Position numbers and translations under genes: made by a program
The notes under the pieces: model-generated
The model's database searches: none
Told to the model about the DNA's origin: nothing
What the model saw: the letters and a program-made list of their open reading frames with translations, nothing else
In this document: one piece after another, positions 7,799-16,723 of the stretch
How positions within the stretch are numbered: position 1 is the first letter of the stretch
Layout: each line of letters opens with the position of its first letter
From: Flavihumibacter soli
GTDB taxonomy: Bacteria > Bacteroidota > Bacteroidia > Sphingobacteriales > Sphingobacteriaceae
DNA length: 64,000 nucleotides
Reading direction: 5' to 3'
NCBI RefSeq assembly: GCF_010692725.1
Contig: NZ_JAAFZB010000096.1
Coordinates: 372,001 to 436,000, forward strand

Positions 7799-8102
7799 TT
7801 ATGTTGCCTGCGGCGGGTGTTGTTTTATGTACAACCGCCAGGAGGTATAAATGGTTGGGGAGGGGTAAATGTTTGAGGGGGGTGGGATGATTCAAAATCT
7901 CCATCAGCATAAACAGCTTATCAGTCTGGAGTTCGCGGAATAAGAGGTTATTGAACGAGTTGTTTATATTTCGATTCACAATTCATTTTTATCCAATAAA
8001 TAGTGCGGCTAAAAGGCCATATTGCCAGCGTTTTGGTTGACCGAAATTAATTCACTTTCACCTACTAAAAAAGGCATCTGTGAAGAATTAAACTATATAA
8101 AT
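7799..8102. other. Gap without gene
   Basis: I find no gene, repeat or clear regulatory structure here. Frames that cross it are the antisense of the neighbouring start region. Confidence 0.4.
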
Positions 8103-8666
8103 TTATCTGCAATATTGACTATACAAATCACTATGATACTGTTTTGCTTTAGGCGTGAGATGTGAATAAATTTTACAAAATTGTTCTTTTTGCTTACCTA
8201 TTATAAAATCAGCATCTTCAGACCATCCTTCTGCATATTCGCCATCAACTAAAGTGGCTAACTCCAAATATAACCTGAAAATATCGAGTGTATTAGAAGC
8301 AGCTTTTTGACCAATTAAAATATCTAATTTGCCAAATGCCTTGTTAAAACTCTTGCTTTTCTGGGGTGTATTATAGGAATAATACTCTAAGAACTCCGTG
8401 TCGGTGCGAGGTATGGATTCTTGTATTAATTTATCAGCCAAAGTACCTTGAGATATAAGCCTACTTAAATTCTCTTTAATGATTTTAGAATAGCTTCTTA
8501 CTTTAACTTGATTTCCATTCTTCTCAAGATTGCTTCTATTCTTAATACTGGTATCAGGTTTCATTATTTTTGAATCGGCCTCTTGGTTGAAGCAACCTAA
8601 TGTTAAAATTGCAAACAACAACAACAACAATATGCATACATTTTCTAGTCGCATACGCAATCTCAT
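8103..8666 (-). CDS. Putative lipoprotein, hypothetical
   Basis: This 187-residue protein has a basic start (MRLRMRLEN), a hydrophobic stretch LLLLLFAILTLG and a Cys at the end of it (LTLGC, a good lipobox), so it is probably a lipidated envelope protein. The mature part is charged, with a segment rich in Ser and Lys, and has no domain I recognise. Its AT-rich base composition differs from the neighbouring cyd genes and may point to separate acquisition. Starts at Met1, Met5 or later are all possible. Confidence 0.6.
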   Translation of the reverse strand: MRLRMRLENVCILLLLLFAILTLGCFNQEADSKIMKPDTSIKNRSNLEKNGNQVKVRSYSKIIKENLSRLISQGTLADKLIQESIPRTDTEFLEYYSYNTPQKSKSFNKAFGKLDILIGQKAASNTLDIFRLYLELATLVDGEYAEGWSEDADFIIGKQKEQFCKIYSHLTPKAKQYHSDLYSQYCR

Positions 8667-8791
8667 ATATTATTTTTCATCCAATATAAGTCATTAGATA
8701 CTGTTTCCCAACTAATGGAATTCTGCTTACAACTTAGGATGAATTGACATTGAAGAAGAAGAAACTCAAAAGAAAGAAGAATTAGATGCTA

Positions 8792-9814
8792 TCAAGCGTC
8801 ATACGAATCATGCGGCATAGCGCTCCTCTGAAAACTCCACATCAAATAAAACAGCGCCGGCAAGATAAACACACTACCGATCAGTAAGGCCATCGCCAGT
8901 GCCTCAATGGTTTTCTCATGACCCGCATGATCCATTAAAGATAGCGTGCCTTGCTTCAGGATTACGATATTGGGGAAGTGGCTAAAGGTTACGGCCAGCA
9001 GGATCATACTCACCTGAAAGCCCGCTAGTACGCGCAGGATCATGGTCCGGCCCTGATACATCAGGTACCATAGGATGATCAGGGAGGCGGTGGCGGCAAT
9101 GACCGCAGCAATGCCGGTCGCGTTGCCGAAGGTCCATTCCCATAAAGGGATGTTCTGCCTGTAGGCAGCCAGGAAAACGAGTCCCCCGCTGGCTACGGCG
9201 GCAATATTCATGACAAAGGCTTTCTTGCGGAAACGGGCCCTTTCCTGCGGGTTTTCCGCTTCGCCGATCAGGTATACGGCAGCGAGGAAGCCGCAGATGG
9301 CTACGGTGAACAGGCCGATGGCCACGGTAAACCAGCTTAGCCAGCTGTAGATATAGGAAGTTAAGAAGTCACGGGCTTCCGTATCGATCTGCCCGGAGAC
9401 GGAGCTCCCGGCAATGATCCCCAGGAAGAAAGGGGTGATAAAGCTCGACCAGGCAAAGATCCGGTTATATACTTCCTGCATGTCATCCACTACCGCGTCA
9501 TAATGCCGGAAGGCAAAGGCTGTTCCCCGGGCTATGATTCCCAGCAGCATGATGGCTAAGGGAATATGCAGGTAGGTCGACATGGTCGAATAGATCTCCG
9601 GGAAGCCCACTAACAGGATGACAATGGCGATGATCAGCCACATATGATTGGCTTCCCAGATGGGACCGATAGCTTTGTAAAGGGTTTGACGAACCTGGGG
9701 ACGGTTCTTCGGCGATGTAAAGAGCTCGGTGATGCCTGCGCCAAAGTCGGCGCCGCCAAGCAGGAGATACAGGAGGATGGATACCCAGAGGAAGATGATC
9801 ACTACGTACAGCAT
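8792..9814 (-). CDS. cydB: Cytochrome bd ubiquinol oxidase subunit II
   Basis: The 340-residue protein has eight or nine membrane helices. It begins with the CydB pattern LYLLLGGADFGAGI and WEANHMWLI. It is the partner of CydA in the inner-membrane bd-type quinol oxidase, which reduces O2 to water with high affinity. The gene is immediately downstream of cydA with 3 bp between them, so they form an operon. No separate small subunit (CydX/CydS-like) is obvious in the 125 bp downstream. Length and motifs are normal. Confidence 0.95.
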   Translation of the reverse strand: MLYVVIIFLWVSILLYLLLGGADFGAGITELFTSPKNRPQVRQTLYKAIGPIWEANHMWLIIAIVILLVGFPEIYSTMSTYLHIPLAIMLLGIIARGTAFAFRHYDAVVDDMQEVYNRIFAWSSFITPFFLGIIAGSSVSGQIDTEARDFLTSYIYSWLSWFTVAIGLFTVAICGFLAAVYLIGEAENPQERARFRKKAFVMNIAAVASGGLVFLAAYRQNIPLWEWTFGNATGIAAVIAATASLIILWYLMYQGRTMILRVLAGFQVSMILLAVTFSHFPNIVILKQGTLSLMDHAGHEKTIEALAMALLIGSVFILPALFYLMWSFQRSAMPHDSYDA

Positions 9815-9817
9815 AGC

Positions 9818-11149
9818 CTAATGTGTTTTTTCATTATTATCCGCGACATCATAGACCTTACCCACCATCCGGATCTGCCGGTAGAGCATAAAGCTGACGA
9901 TAAAAGCGAGTGAGATATAAACGGCGGTGAAAATGTAAAATGAATAAGCTATGCCGGGCATCGGCGTGACCGCATCGGCCGTCCGCATGACCCCGTGAAT
10001 GATCCAGGGCTGCCGCCCTACTTCCGTTACGGTCCAGCCCGCTTCGACGGCAATAAAGCCCATAGGCGTGGCAATAACGAAAAGCTTCAGCAGCCACTTC
10101 GTATTCAGCCATTCTTTCTTCTTCCAGATTGCGGTAAAATAGATGAATGCGATCAGCATCATGGCCACCCCCAGTCCGATCATGATCTGGAAGGCGTAGT
10201 GAACGATTGCCACCGGTGGTTGATCCTCCTTGGGGATCTTGTCCAGCCCGGTCACTTCCGAATGGAAATCGCCGTTCGCCAGGAAACTCAGCAGATAAGG
10301 GATCCGGATGGCATAGTCGACCGTTTTATTCTTTTCGTCCGGGATACCGCCCAGCGTGAAAGCTGCGGGCTTCTCGGTATGGAAATGTGCTTCCATCGCG
10401 GCAAACTTGGCCGGCTGCCGCTTCGCTACGTCCTTGGCGGAGATATCCCCGCTTAAGGGCTGCAATACGGCGGCGACAGTGCCGAATATGGCCGCGATCC
10501 GGAAAGCCTTCCTATGAAACTCCACATTCTGACCTCTCAGGATCATCAGGGCATGTACGCCGGCAACGGCAAAGCCGGTAGCGACGAACGCGGCAATCGA
10601 CATATGCAGCGCCTGTGAGAACCAGGCATCATTGAACATGGCTTTGATGGGATCAACATTCAGGTACTGCCCGTTCACATAATCGAAGCCTGCGGGACTG
10701 TTCATCCAGGCGTTGGCGGCTACGACCAGGATGCCGGATGCCAGTCCGCTGATACCAACCACCACCCCGGTGAACCAATGGAACCAGGGATTGAAGCGGT
10801 TCCAGCCGTACAGGAAAAAGCCAAGTGCTATGGCTTCGATAAAGAAAGCGGTCCCCTCCAGGGAGAAGGGCATACCGAAGATGGGTCCTGCATGTTTCAT
10901 GAATTCCGGCCAGAGCAGTCCGAGTTCAAAGCTTAGTACAGTACCGGATACAGCGCCGGTTGCAAAGAAGATAGCCACCCCCTTGCTCCATGCTTTGGTG
11001 ACGTTCCGGTAAACGATATTTTTAGTCTTCAGCCATTTGTAATGGGCGACAGCCATGAAGAACGGCATCACCATCCCGATACAGGAGAATACGATATGAA
11101 AGCCCAGGGACAGGGCCATCTGCGACCTTGCCGCTATAAAATCATCCAT
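9818..11149 (-). CDS. cydA: Cytochrome bd ubiquinol oxidase subunit I
   Basis: The 443-residue protein has about nine membrane helices. His18 (SLGFHIVFSCIGM) suits the heme b595 ligand, QALHMSIAAF carries the second conserved His, and GRQPWIIHGVMRT is the signature near the quinol site and the Met ligand region. The periplasmic Q loop is short (protein 443 versus about 520 in Escherichia coli), as in the short-loop bd subfamily common in Bacteroidota. It is the first gene of cydAB. The upstream 160 bp to 11310 contains no other gene, so the promoter should lie there. Confidence 0.95.
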   Translation of the reverse strand: MDDFIAARSQMALSLGFHIVFSCIGMVMPFFMAVAHYKWLKTKNIVYRNVTKAWSKGVAIFFATGAVSGTVLSFELGLLWPEFMKHAGPIFGMPFSLEGTAFFIEAIALGFFLYGWNRFNPWFHWFTGVVVGISGLASGILVVAANAWMNSPAGFDYVNGQYLNVDPIKAMFNDAWFSQALHMSIAAFVATGFAVAGVHALMILRGQNVEFHRKAFRIAAIFGTVAAVLQPLSGDISAKDVAKRQPAKFAAMEAHFHTEKPAAFTLGGIPDEKNKTVDYAIRIPYLLSFLANGDFHSEVTGLDKIPKEDQPPVAIVHYAFQIMIGLGVAMMLIAFIYFTAIWKKKEWLNTKWLLKLFVIATPMGFIAVEAGWTVTEVGRQPWIIHGVMRTADAVTPMPGIAYSFYIFTAVYISLAFIVSFMLYRQIRMVGKVYDVADNNEKTH

Positions 11150-11308
11150 CAGGTAATAATTTTAGGTACAAGCTTTTCCGCCTGGAATTGGTGTTCCAGC
11201 TATGCAAACATAGAGTAAAATTTAGTTTAGGGGGTATGAGTTTAGGGTTTAAGTAAATGAAGTGGAGCTACCATTGAGAATTCGACAAATCACCTTCATC
11301 AACAAATT

Positions 11309-11516
11309 GCCGTGACCTCCTCCGCCTTTCAGGCACCTCCTCCAGAGGAGGATAGATGGCTGTGTTATTTCCATGTTTTCTTTGTTAATGGAATGATATA
11401 TAGCAGAACCTTCAGTCAATCCCGGGAACACAAACTTTCATCAAATCACAAACGGTCCGAAGCACTGTCCTCCGCCGGCGGAGGTGGTCCCTTCTATCAG
11501 GGACCGGAGGTGGTTG
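11309..11516. repeat. Composite REP unit 3
   Basis: The left module (11313-11352, CTCCTCCGCC-TTTCAGG-CACCTCCTCCAGAGGAGG) and right module (11467-11515, CCTCCGCCGGCGGAGG) enclose ~115 bp. Internal words TTTCCATG, AACCTTCA, CTTTCATCA and GTCCGAAGCACTG match units 1 and 2 at 3.6-4.1 kb. The added hairpin is GTCCCT...AGGGAC (about 11487-11502). Nothing else is seen in the 11150-11591 gap. Confidence 0.75.
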
Positions 11517-11591
11517 ATTTAGTTTAGTGGGGTTATAGATTTAGAATGCAGGTAGAATATGCGGCCGTGACCTTCACAGTTTTCGTTCTCA

Positions 11592-12245
11592 TTATTTAGC
11601 TTCCGCAGCAGCCCATATTTCTTGGCCTTGCAGTGCATGGACGCCGCTTTCTTCTCTTTTCGCAGAATTTATCATGGCTTGAGCGAGTACCTCCGTTGGC
11701 AAGGGGGTTTGCGACTTAAGAAGTCCCAGTTTATTAAGGAACCGGATCACTTTCAAGCCCATCATTTCCGCTCCTCTGTCGCTGTTCTTCCGTACCAATA
11801 TGGGCGGGTTGAAGATGATAAGCCTGGGGAACCTCAGTGCTTTCACTGCTTCTTCCAACTGTCCCTTCATCTTTGAATAGAAGATAAAGGAGTTTGCCGA
11901 AGCATTGCTCGCAGACACCAATATATAAGCCGGCACATTGTTCTCTCTGGCTGCCCTGGCGAACTCATATTGATAATCGTAATCGATTTTCCATTGGGCC
12001 TGCTTACTGCCTGCCGCTTTCAGGATCGTGCCCAGGCAGGAAAACAGGACATCGCCTTTCACCAGGTGTTTCCAATCGTCCGGTTTGTCAAAATCAATGA
12101 CATGGATGTTTAGCTTTTCGTGCTGTAGACCTAAGTCCCGCCTGACAAATACATCGACCCTTTGAAAGGCATCATCCTTCAACAACAGATCCAGCAGATC
12201 TTTGCCGGTAGCTCCGGTTGCGCCTATGATTAAAGCGTGTTTCAT
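11592..12245 (-). CDS. NAD(P)H-binding protein (atypical SDR, PF13460)
   Basis: The ~217-residue Rossmann protein has the nucleotide motif ALIIGATGATGKDLL at its N-terminus, the usual G-x-x-G-x-x-G of atypical short-chain dehydrogenases. Further features are VDVFVRRD, LFSCLGTILKAAGSK, and YILVSASNASANSFIFYSKMKG with the Tyr-x-x-x-Lys pair. It is close to the HTATIP2/YwnB-like group; the substrate is unknown. The frame can be extended to a TTG at 12260, but the ATG at 12245 (MKHALIIG) fits the domain start better. It is a single gene flanked by repeat regions. Confidence 0.8.
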   Translation of the reverse strand: MKHALIIGATGATGKDLLDLLLKDDAFQRVDVFVRRDLGLQHEKLNIHVIDFDKPDDWKHLVKGDVLFSCLGTILKAAGSKQAQWKIDYDYQYEFARAARENNVPAYILVSASNASANSFIFYSKMKGQLEEAVKALRFPRLIIFNPPILVRKNSDRGAEMMGLKVIRFLNKLGLLKSQTPLPTEVLAQAMINSAKREESGVHALQGQEIWAAAEAK

Positions 12246-12327
12246 AAAGTTATCCCGCAATTTACGAATTACTTGCTACCCAATAAGGGGCAGAAGGTTG
12301 GAGAAAGAATTGAAGTATTATTCCATT

Positions 12328-12481
12328 GCCCTATGGGGGCAAAACAATATTGCTTTCCTTAAAAACATAGGTGTCTTAATATTCTGCGTGCTGGTAACCG
12401 GAATGCAAAGGGGTCATGCCCCTACGGGGCATTGAACTATTTTCTCGCCCATTTTCTACCAACCTTCTGCCCCTACGGGGC
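12328..12481. repeat. RAYT-associated palindrome block 1
   Basis: Three palindromes occur at 12328-12340 (GCCCTATGGGGGC), 12418-12430 and 12469-12481 (both GCCCCTACGGGGC). Between the first and second lies CCTTAAAAACATAGGTGTC, which matches the 3' end of the transposase gene in block 2. This makes the block look like an internally deleted derivative. Confidence 0.75.
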
Positions 12482-12624
12482 AACTGTCTACGAATTACGC
12501 ATTCGTTGTATCACGGCACTAACATCCAAAAGGTGAAAGTATTCTTTATGACCCCGTGTAAATCTCTTCCTTGTTGTTGCTTGTTCTAAGCCCACTTTTG
12601 TAAGCAGGCAGATTGCAGATTCAT

Positions 12625-13310
12625 GCCCCGTAGGGGCTAAAGGTCGGTAGAAAGGAATCGATGTTTTAATCCATTGCCCTGTAGGGGCAAAACATTATTG
12701 CAGTTCTTTAAAAACATAGGTGTCGTCATATTTAACCTGAAAGTTTTCGAGGAAATCTTTGTACTCTTCTCTGAATGTCTTCCGGGAATGATGCGCCTGC
12801 TGTTGAACAATGTATTTTGTTACCGCGGGGATCTGGGATCTCGAATAGGAGAAAGCACCATATCCCTCCTGCCATCTGAATGTCGATGGACTTAATTTTT
12901 GCGTGTTAATCCATACGGATGAATCTCCCTTAATCATTCTCATCAGGTCAGACAGCGACTGATGAGGACGGAAACCAAAGAAACAATGCAGATGATCAGG
13001 CATGCTATTAATTGCAATCATTTTGTGGCCATTGTTTTGGACGATGCTCGTAATATATTGATGAAGACGTTCCTGCCACTCTTGTGTGATAAGAGCATTG
13101 CGAAATTTAACAGCGAAGATGGTGTGGATATGAATCTGGGTATAGGTATTGGCCATATTCAATAATTACATCATGTCATTAAATGGTATTAACAATATAA
13201 TAATTTTCTCCATGACGAGATCAGGGTCTTTTCGGAAATGCAAGGTTATGCCCCTACAGGGCATTGGACTCTTGCTGCTTATTTCTACCAACCTTCTGCC
13301 CCTACGGAGC
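12625..13310 (-). mobile_element. REP/RAYT module: IS200-like transposase with flanking palindromes (block 2)
   Basis: The transposase gene is bounded by palindromes at 12625-12637 and 12676-12688 on its 3' side and at 13250-13262 and 13298-13310 on its 5' side. Blocks 1 and 3 have the same order of palindromes without the gene. All palindromes are the 13-bp GCCCC-TAC-GGGGC type with small changes. This is the typical setting of a REP-associated tyrosine transposase. Confidence 0.75.
12695..13162 (-). CDS. REP-associated tyrosine transposase (IS200/IS605 TnpA-like)
   Basis: The 155-residue Y1 HUH transposase has the HUH motif in NSMPDHLHCFFGF and the catalytic Tyr in VTKYIVQQQAHHS, with WQEGYGAFSYS between them. 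The length is normal and the frame is intact. These enzymes cut and rejoin single-stranded DNA at hairpins. The palindromes on both sides are the likely substrates. Start can be Met1 or Met3 (MANTYTQ). The last codons (YDDTYVFKELQ) are repeated as remnants in blocks 1 and 3. Confidence 0.9.
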   Translation of the reverse strand: MNMANTYTQIHIHTIFAVKFRNALITQEWQERLHQYITSIVQNNGHKMIAINSMPDHLHCFFGFRPHQSLSDLMRMIKGDSSVWINTQKLSPSTFRWQEGYGAFSYSRSQIPAVTKYIVQQQAHHSRKTFREEYKDFLENFQVKYDDTYVFKELQ

Positions 13311-13426
13311 AGTTTGGAAGCAGAATTAATGTAATCAAGCATCATGCGGACTAACAATAAAAATATCTTCCCTTTGTTGCCAGTTCTAAAACCACCTTTC
13401 TGAAAACATGCAGATCGCTCCTTCAT

Positions 13427-13630
13427 GCCCCGTAGGGGCTAAAGCTTGGTAGCATAAAGAATCGAAGTTTTATTCCATTGCCCTGTAGGGGCAAAACATT
13501 ATTGCTTTCCTTAAAAACATAAGCGTCGTCATATTCATCTGAGACGTTAACCAGAAACGCAAGGGTCATGCCCCAACAGGGCATTGAATTATTTTCGCCT
13601 ATTTCTATCAACCTTCTGCCTCTACGGGGC
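13427..13630. repeat. RAYT-associated palindrome block 3
   Basis: Four palindromes lie at 13427-13439, 13480-13492, 13570-13582 and 13618-13630. Read on the minus strand, the stretch after the second encodes DEYDDAYVFKES, close to the C-terminus of the transposase in block 2. The rest of that gene is missing. The block ends ~75 bp before the SMP-30 gene. Confidence 0.75.
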
Positions 13631-13706
13631 CGTTAGTTTCTCTGTCATGCGTATATTTATCATACCGATCATTTCAAAATTGCGGTATAGAAATACTGAT
13701 CTAAGT

Positions 13707-14690
13707 ATGAAAAATTTCCTGATCCTGTTTTTTATCGCTACCACTTCGTGTACTGCCCAAACAAGCATTGGAACGATCGAACGCTATGACAGCTCTGTGA
13801 ATGCCATCGTTTCCCCTGAGGCGAAAGCTGTCATTATCGCTTCGGGCTACGAATGGAGTGAGGGACCGGTATGGATCGAAAAAGATAAGATGCTCTTATT
13901 TTCTGACATACCCGGAAATACGATCTATAAGTGGACTGTCGCTAAAGGGGCAGAGATCTATCTGACACCTTCCGGCTATACCGGGACTGCTGAACGAGGC
14001 GGTGAAACAGGCAGTAACGGCCTGACACTGGATAAAAACGGCGCGCTTGTTCTTTGCCAGCATGGCGACAGGCGAATGGCAAGAATGGCTGCGCCAGTCA
14101 GCATGCCCTCGGCAAAATTTATAACCCTTGCCGGGAACTACCAGGGCAAAAAATTCAATAGTCCGAACGATGCGGTATTCAACAGCAAAGGAGAATTATT
14201 CTTTACTGATCCGCCTTATGGACTTGAAAATGGCATGGAAGACCCTGGCAAAGAACTTCCATTCCAGGGAGTGTACAAAGTAAATAGTTCGGGCGAAGTT
14301 GTATTGCTGGTCGATACATTGACACGGCCCAATGGAATAGCTTTCTTTCCGGGAGAAAAGACGTTTATCGTCGCTAATTCCGACGGCGAGAAACCAAACT
14401 GGTATGCATTCGATATAGATGAGAACAATTCGGTATACAACGCACGGATCTTTTACAGTGCAAAAGGGTCAGACAGATCATTGAAAGGCGGGCCTGACGG
14501 ATTAAAAATTGATAAGAACGGAAATGTATTCGCTACTGGTCCCGGAGGGATATGGATATTTAACCGCAGCGGCAAACTGCTGGGAAAACTCCGGTTGGAT
14601 GAAGCGGCTTCTAATTGCGCGTTGTCTCCCGATGAGAAGACTTTGTATATCACGAATGATATGTATGTTGTGGAGTTTAAAATGAGGTAA
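13707..14690 (+). CDS. SMP-30/gluconolactonase-family lipoprotein
   Basis: The ~327-residue beta-propeller protein belongs to the SMP-30/gluconolactonase/LRE family. Motifs seen are SEGPVWIEKDKMLLFSDIP, with the metal-binding Glu, SNGLTLDKNGALVLCQHGDR, FNSPNDAVFNSKGELFFTDPPYG, TLTRPNGIAF and GGPDGLKIDKNGNVFATG. These supply the Glu/Asn/Asp metal ligands. The start MKNFLILFFIATTSC gives a signal peptide ending in a lipobox-like Cys15, so it is probably a periplasmic lipoprotein hydrolysing a sugar lactone. The frame is open upstream to 13584, but that part translates RAYT repeats; ATG 13707 is preferred. Confidence 0.85.
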   Translation: MKNFLILFFIATTSCTAQTSIGTIERYDSSVNAIVSPEAKAVIIASGYEWSEGPVWIEKDKMLLFSDIPGNTIYKWTVAKGAEIYLTPSGYTGTAERGGETGSNGLTLDKNGALVLCQHGDRRMARMAAPVSMPSAKFITLAGNYQGKKFNSPNDAVFNSKGELFFTDPPYGLENGMEDPGKELPFQGVYKVNSSGEVVLLVDTLTRPNGIAFFPGEKTFIVANSDGEKPNWYAFDIDENNSVYNARIFYSAKGSDRSLKGGPDGLKIDKNGNVFATGPGGIWIFNRSGKLLGKLRLDEAASNCALSPDEKTLYITNDMYVVEFKMR

Positions 14691-14714
14691 GGAATCAGCA
14701 ATTGAGAATGATGA

Positions 14715-14780
14715 AGGCAGTGAGCCGGATTGACTTTTGTCTGCTCATAGCCGCAGAACTTAGTCTTTTTTCTTGAAGAT
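14715..14780 (-). repeat. Structured intergenic repeat, end fragment
   Basis: GGCAGTGAGCC...TTGACTTTTGTCTGCTCAT and TAGTCTTTTTTCTTG are a short copy of the gene-proximal end of the repeat that occurs complete at 14821. It breaks off after the hairpin's first arm. Confidence 0.65.
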
Positions 14781-14820
14781 GCTAATTCTTTCGGCAGTCA
14801 TTAAATATCACTGAAGTATT

Positions 14821-15182
14821 AATGGCAGTGAGCCGAATTGACTTTTGTCTGCTCATGGCCGCAGGGGCTTAGTCCTTTTTCTTGACAAAAAGGACCAATG
14901 CCGAGCGAAGCGAGACCATTTATACCATTAAAAAACAATAAACAAAACATAAATAACTCAAGAGCCTTCCCAAGGTGCCATTTCGCACATGGCAACGCTC
15001 AATTTTCCCATCAGCGCACAAGGCTGTGCCTTGCTCCCCCTAGCGCTTTAACCCGAACCTTCAGGAAGCAAGCCAATGCCCTTTCCCATCGCTCCGAGGC
15101 CTGCTGATGGAAAAATTTATTCCGGCACTGAGGGAAGGCTCAGCCAGCATCGCTACGGTTATGCTTTTTGAAAGTTTGCTTT
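14821..15182 (-). repeat. Structured intergenic repeat copy A
   Basis: Read on the minus strand, the order is: outer helix GAGCCTTCCC / GGGAAGGCTC with GTGCC / GGCAC; inner helix AAATTTTTCCATCAGC / GCTGATGGGAAAATT; an A/T-rich linker with GGTCTCGCTTCGCTCGGCAT; then hairpin GTCCTTTTT-GTCAAG-AAAAAGGAC and GGCCATGAGCAG. The copy lies tail to tail with copy B. No protein of any length is credible here. Confidence 0.75.
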
Positions 15183-15235
15183 AGACATCGGCCTATTGAG
15201 AGTCATCGATAGTGATAGCGACTGAACCTTGGGAA

Positions 15236-15540
15236 AAGGCGCACTGCGGGGTGAGACACCTTTCAACTTTTCAACGAGACTAATTCTGAACCGGAGGGAC
15301 GCGGGCTTCCCCCAGTGCCAGGATAATTTTGATGTCAGCATGCCATGTGGGGTGATAAGTGCCTCGGCTGGTTTTCTGAAGCGTTGGGTAAGGCAGGGGG
15401 AAAAGCAGGCGCAGCACTGCGCGCTGACATCAAAATGCGGGTTGACTTGATGCAAAGGCACCTCGGGGAAGTCTTGAACTTTTGGTTCTTTTCTTTCAAG
15501 AGAAAAGAACTAGGCCACTGCGGCCATGAGCAGGAAAGTA
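15236..15540 (+). repeat. Structured intergenic repeat copy B
   Basis: The outer helix is GGCTTCCCC / GGGGAAGTC, the inner helix ATTTTGATGTCAGC / GCTGACATCAAAAT, and the final hairpin GTTCTTTTCT / AGAAAAGAAC, then CTAGG and GGCCATGAGCAGG. Relative to copies E and F, both arms of each helix have changed together. It has a short linker and no GAGCGAAGCGAG insert. Confidence 0.75.
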
Positions 15541-15736
15541 TCAAAATAGCAATAATATTCAACCCTTGGTGGGATCATCAAAATCACATTCAAGAATCGT
15601 TTAGCAATATCGTCTGCATAAGCCATCCTTATTAATTTGCCGTTATGTTTTGTGTAAATTTGGTTTCACCACCTCTACATCCCTGTTGATTTTCAATCAG
15701 GATCAAAAAAGCGCCTTTTAACAAAAGCACTCTTTA

Positions 15737-16174
15737 ATGACAACAAGACTAGATATCATGTCTTATTTAGTTAGAGTATTATTTCTTTCTGTGATAACGA
15801 TTTGCTACGCCGGTTGCGTTAAGGGTACTTCTTCATCAGTACCACCCGAATTTAATGATGGAGGGAAGGCTGTTGAAAACATAAAAATTGCTTATCAATG
15901 TGAAAGTATTGAATTTGAAAACTGGGAAGATGATGATGCAGCCGATTCTGTTTTGACTATTTGTTTAATCAACAGCCAAATGCTTGCTTGTGTAAAAAGT
16001 GCTGAGGAAAAGTTCGAACATTTGGTAGCGGTCGCATCACAAATAAAACCATCTCTGAAATACCCGGAGAAATACAAATCATATCACGTGGTTTTTGTTG
16101 AACAAAAAGGATTTTCACTGTCAGGAAGGAGCGTAAACTCGGTCAGCGGAGATATTCCAGCGCAATCATTATAA
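15737..16174 (+). CDS. Small putative lipoprotein, hypothetical
   Basis: The 145-residue protein has a hydrophobic leader (LVRVLFLSVITICYAGC) ending in a Cys that could be lipidated. The mature part has an acidic patch NWEDDDAAD and no domain I recognise. The start may be ATG 15737 or the internal Met8 (15758). It sits between structured repeats B and C, AT-rich compared with the metalloprotease gene that follows. Confidence 0.55.
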   Translation: MTTRLDIMSYLVRVLFLSVITICYAGCVKGTSSSVPPEFNDGGKAVENIKIAYQCESIEFENWEDDDAADSVLTICLINSQMLACVKSAEEKFEHLVAVASQIKPSLKYPEKYKSYHVVFVEQKGFSLSGRSVNSVSGDIPAQSL

Positions 16175-16220
16175 GATCCCCCGGTGTCGGCTCTCAGGAA
16201 ATATATGCCCGAGCGGCATA

Positions 16221-16580
16221 GAAACGCACTGCGTGGTTAAACAGCTTTCAACTTTTCAACGACACGAATTCTGAACCGGAGGGGCGCGGGACTTCCCCAA
16301 TGCCGGGAGAATTTTGATGTCAGCAGGCAACGCGGGCGGATAAGTGCCTCGGCTGGTTTTCTGAAGCGTAGGCAAAACGGAGGGGGGAAAGCAGGCGCAG
16401 CACTGGGCTCACATCAAAATGCGGGTTGCTTGCGCGAAAAGGGCATCTAGGGGAAGTCCTTGACTTATTTATGTTCTGTTTATTGTTTTTAATGGCATAA
16501 ATGGTCTCGCTTCGCTCGGCATTGGTCCTTTTTGTCAAGAAAAAGGACTAGCCCCCTGCGGCCATGAGCAGGAAAATATC
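16221..16580 (+). repeat. Structured intergenic repeat copy C
   Basis: The outer helix is GGACTTCCCC / GGGGAAGTCC with ATGCC / GGCAT, and the inner helix ATTTTGATGTCAGC / (G)CTCACATCAAAAT. A long linker with GGTCTCGCTTCGCTCGGCAT is followed by hairpin GTCCTTTTT / AAAAAGGAC. The copy ends at GGCCATGAGCAGG, ~145 bp before the metalloprotease start. Confidence 0.75.
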
Positions 16581-16723
16581 AACATGGTAATATTTGAAAT
16601 ATTGATGCGCATTAGGAAGTCCGGAATAACTGACACCTCGCCCGATCAATTACACCCTTCAATATATTCATTTGCAAATTCTTAAAGCAAACCGTTTCTT
16701 TATTAAATTATACTTAAAAAATT

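Noticed and set aside
8667-8791. Small CydX/CydS-like subunit gene after cydB
   Set aside because: No short frame with a single hydrophobic helix and a start was visible on the cyd strand.
14898-15461. Open frames inside structured repeats A and B as small genes
   Set aside because: They occur on both strands, differ between copies, and follow the repeat's helices rather than codon structure.
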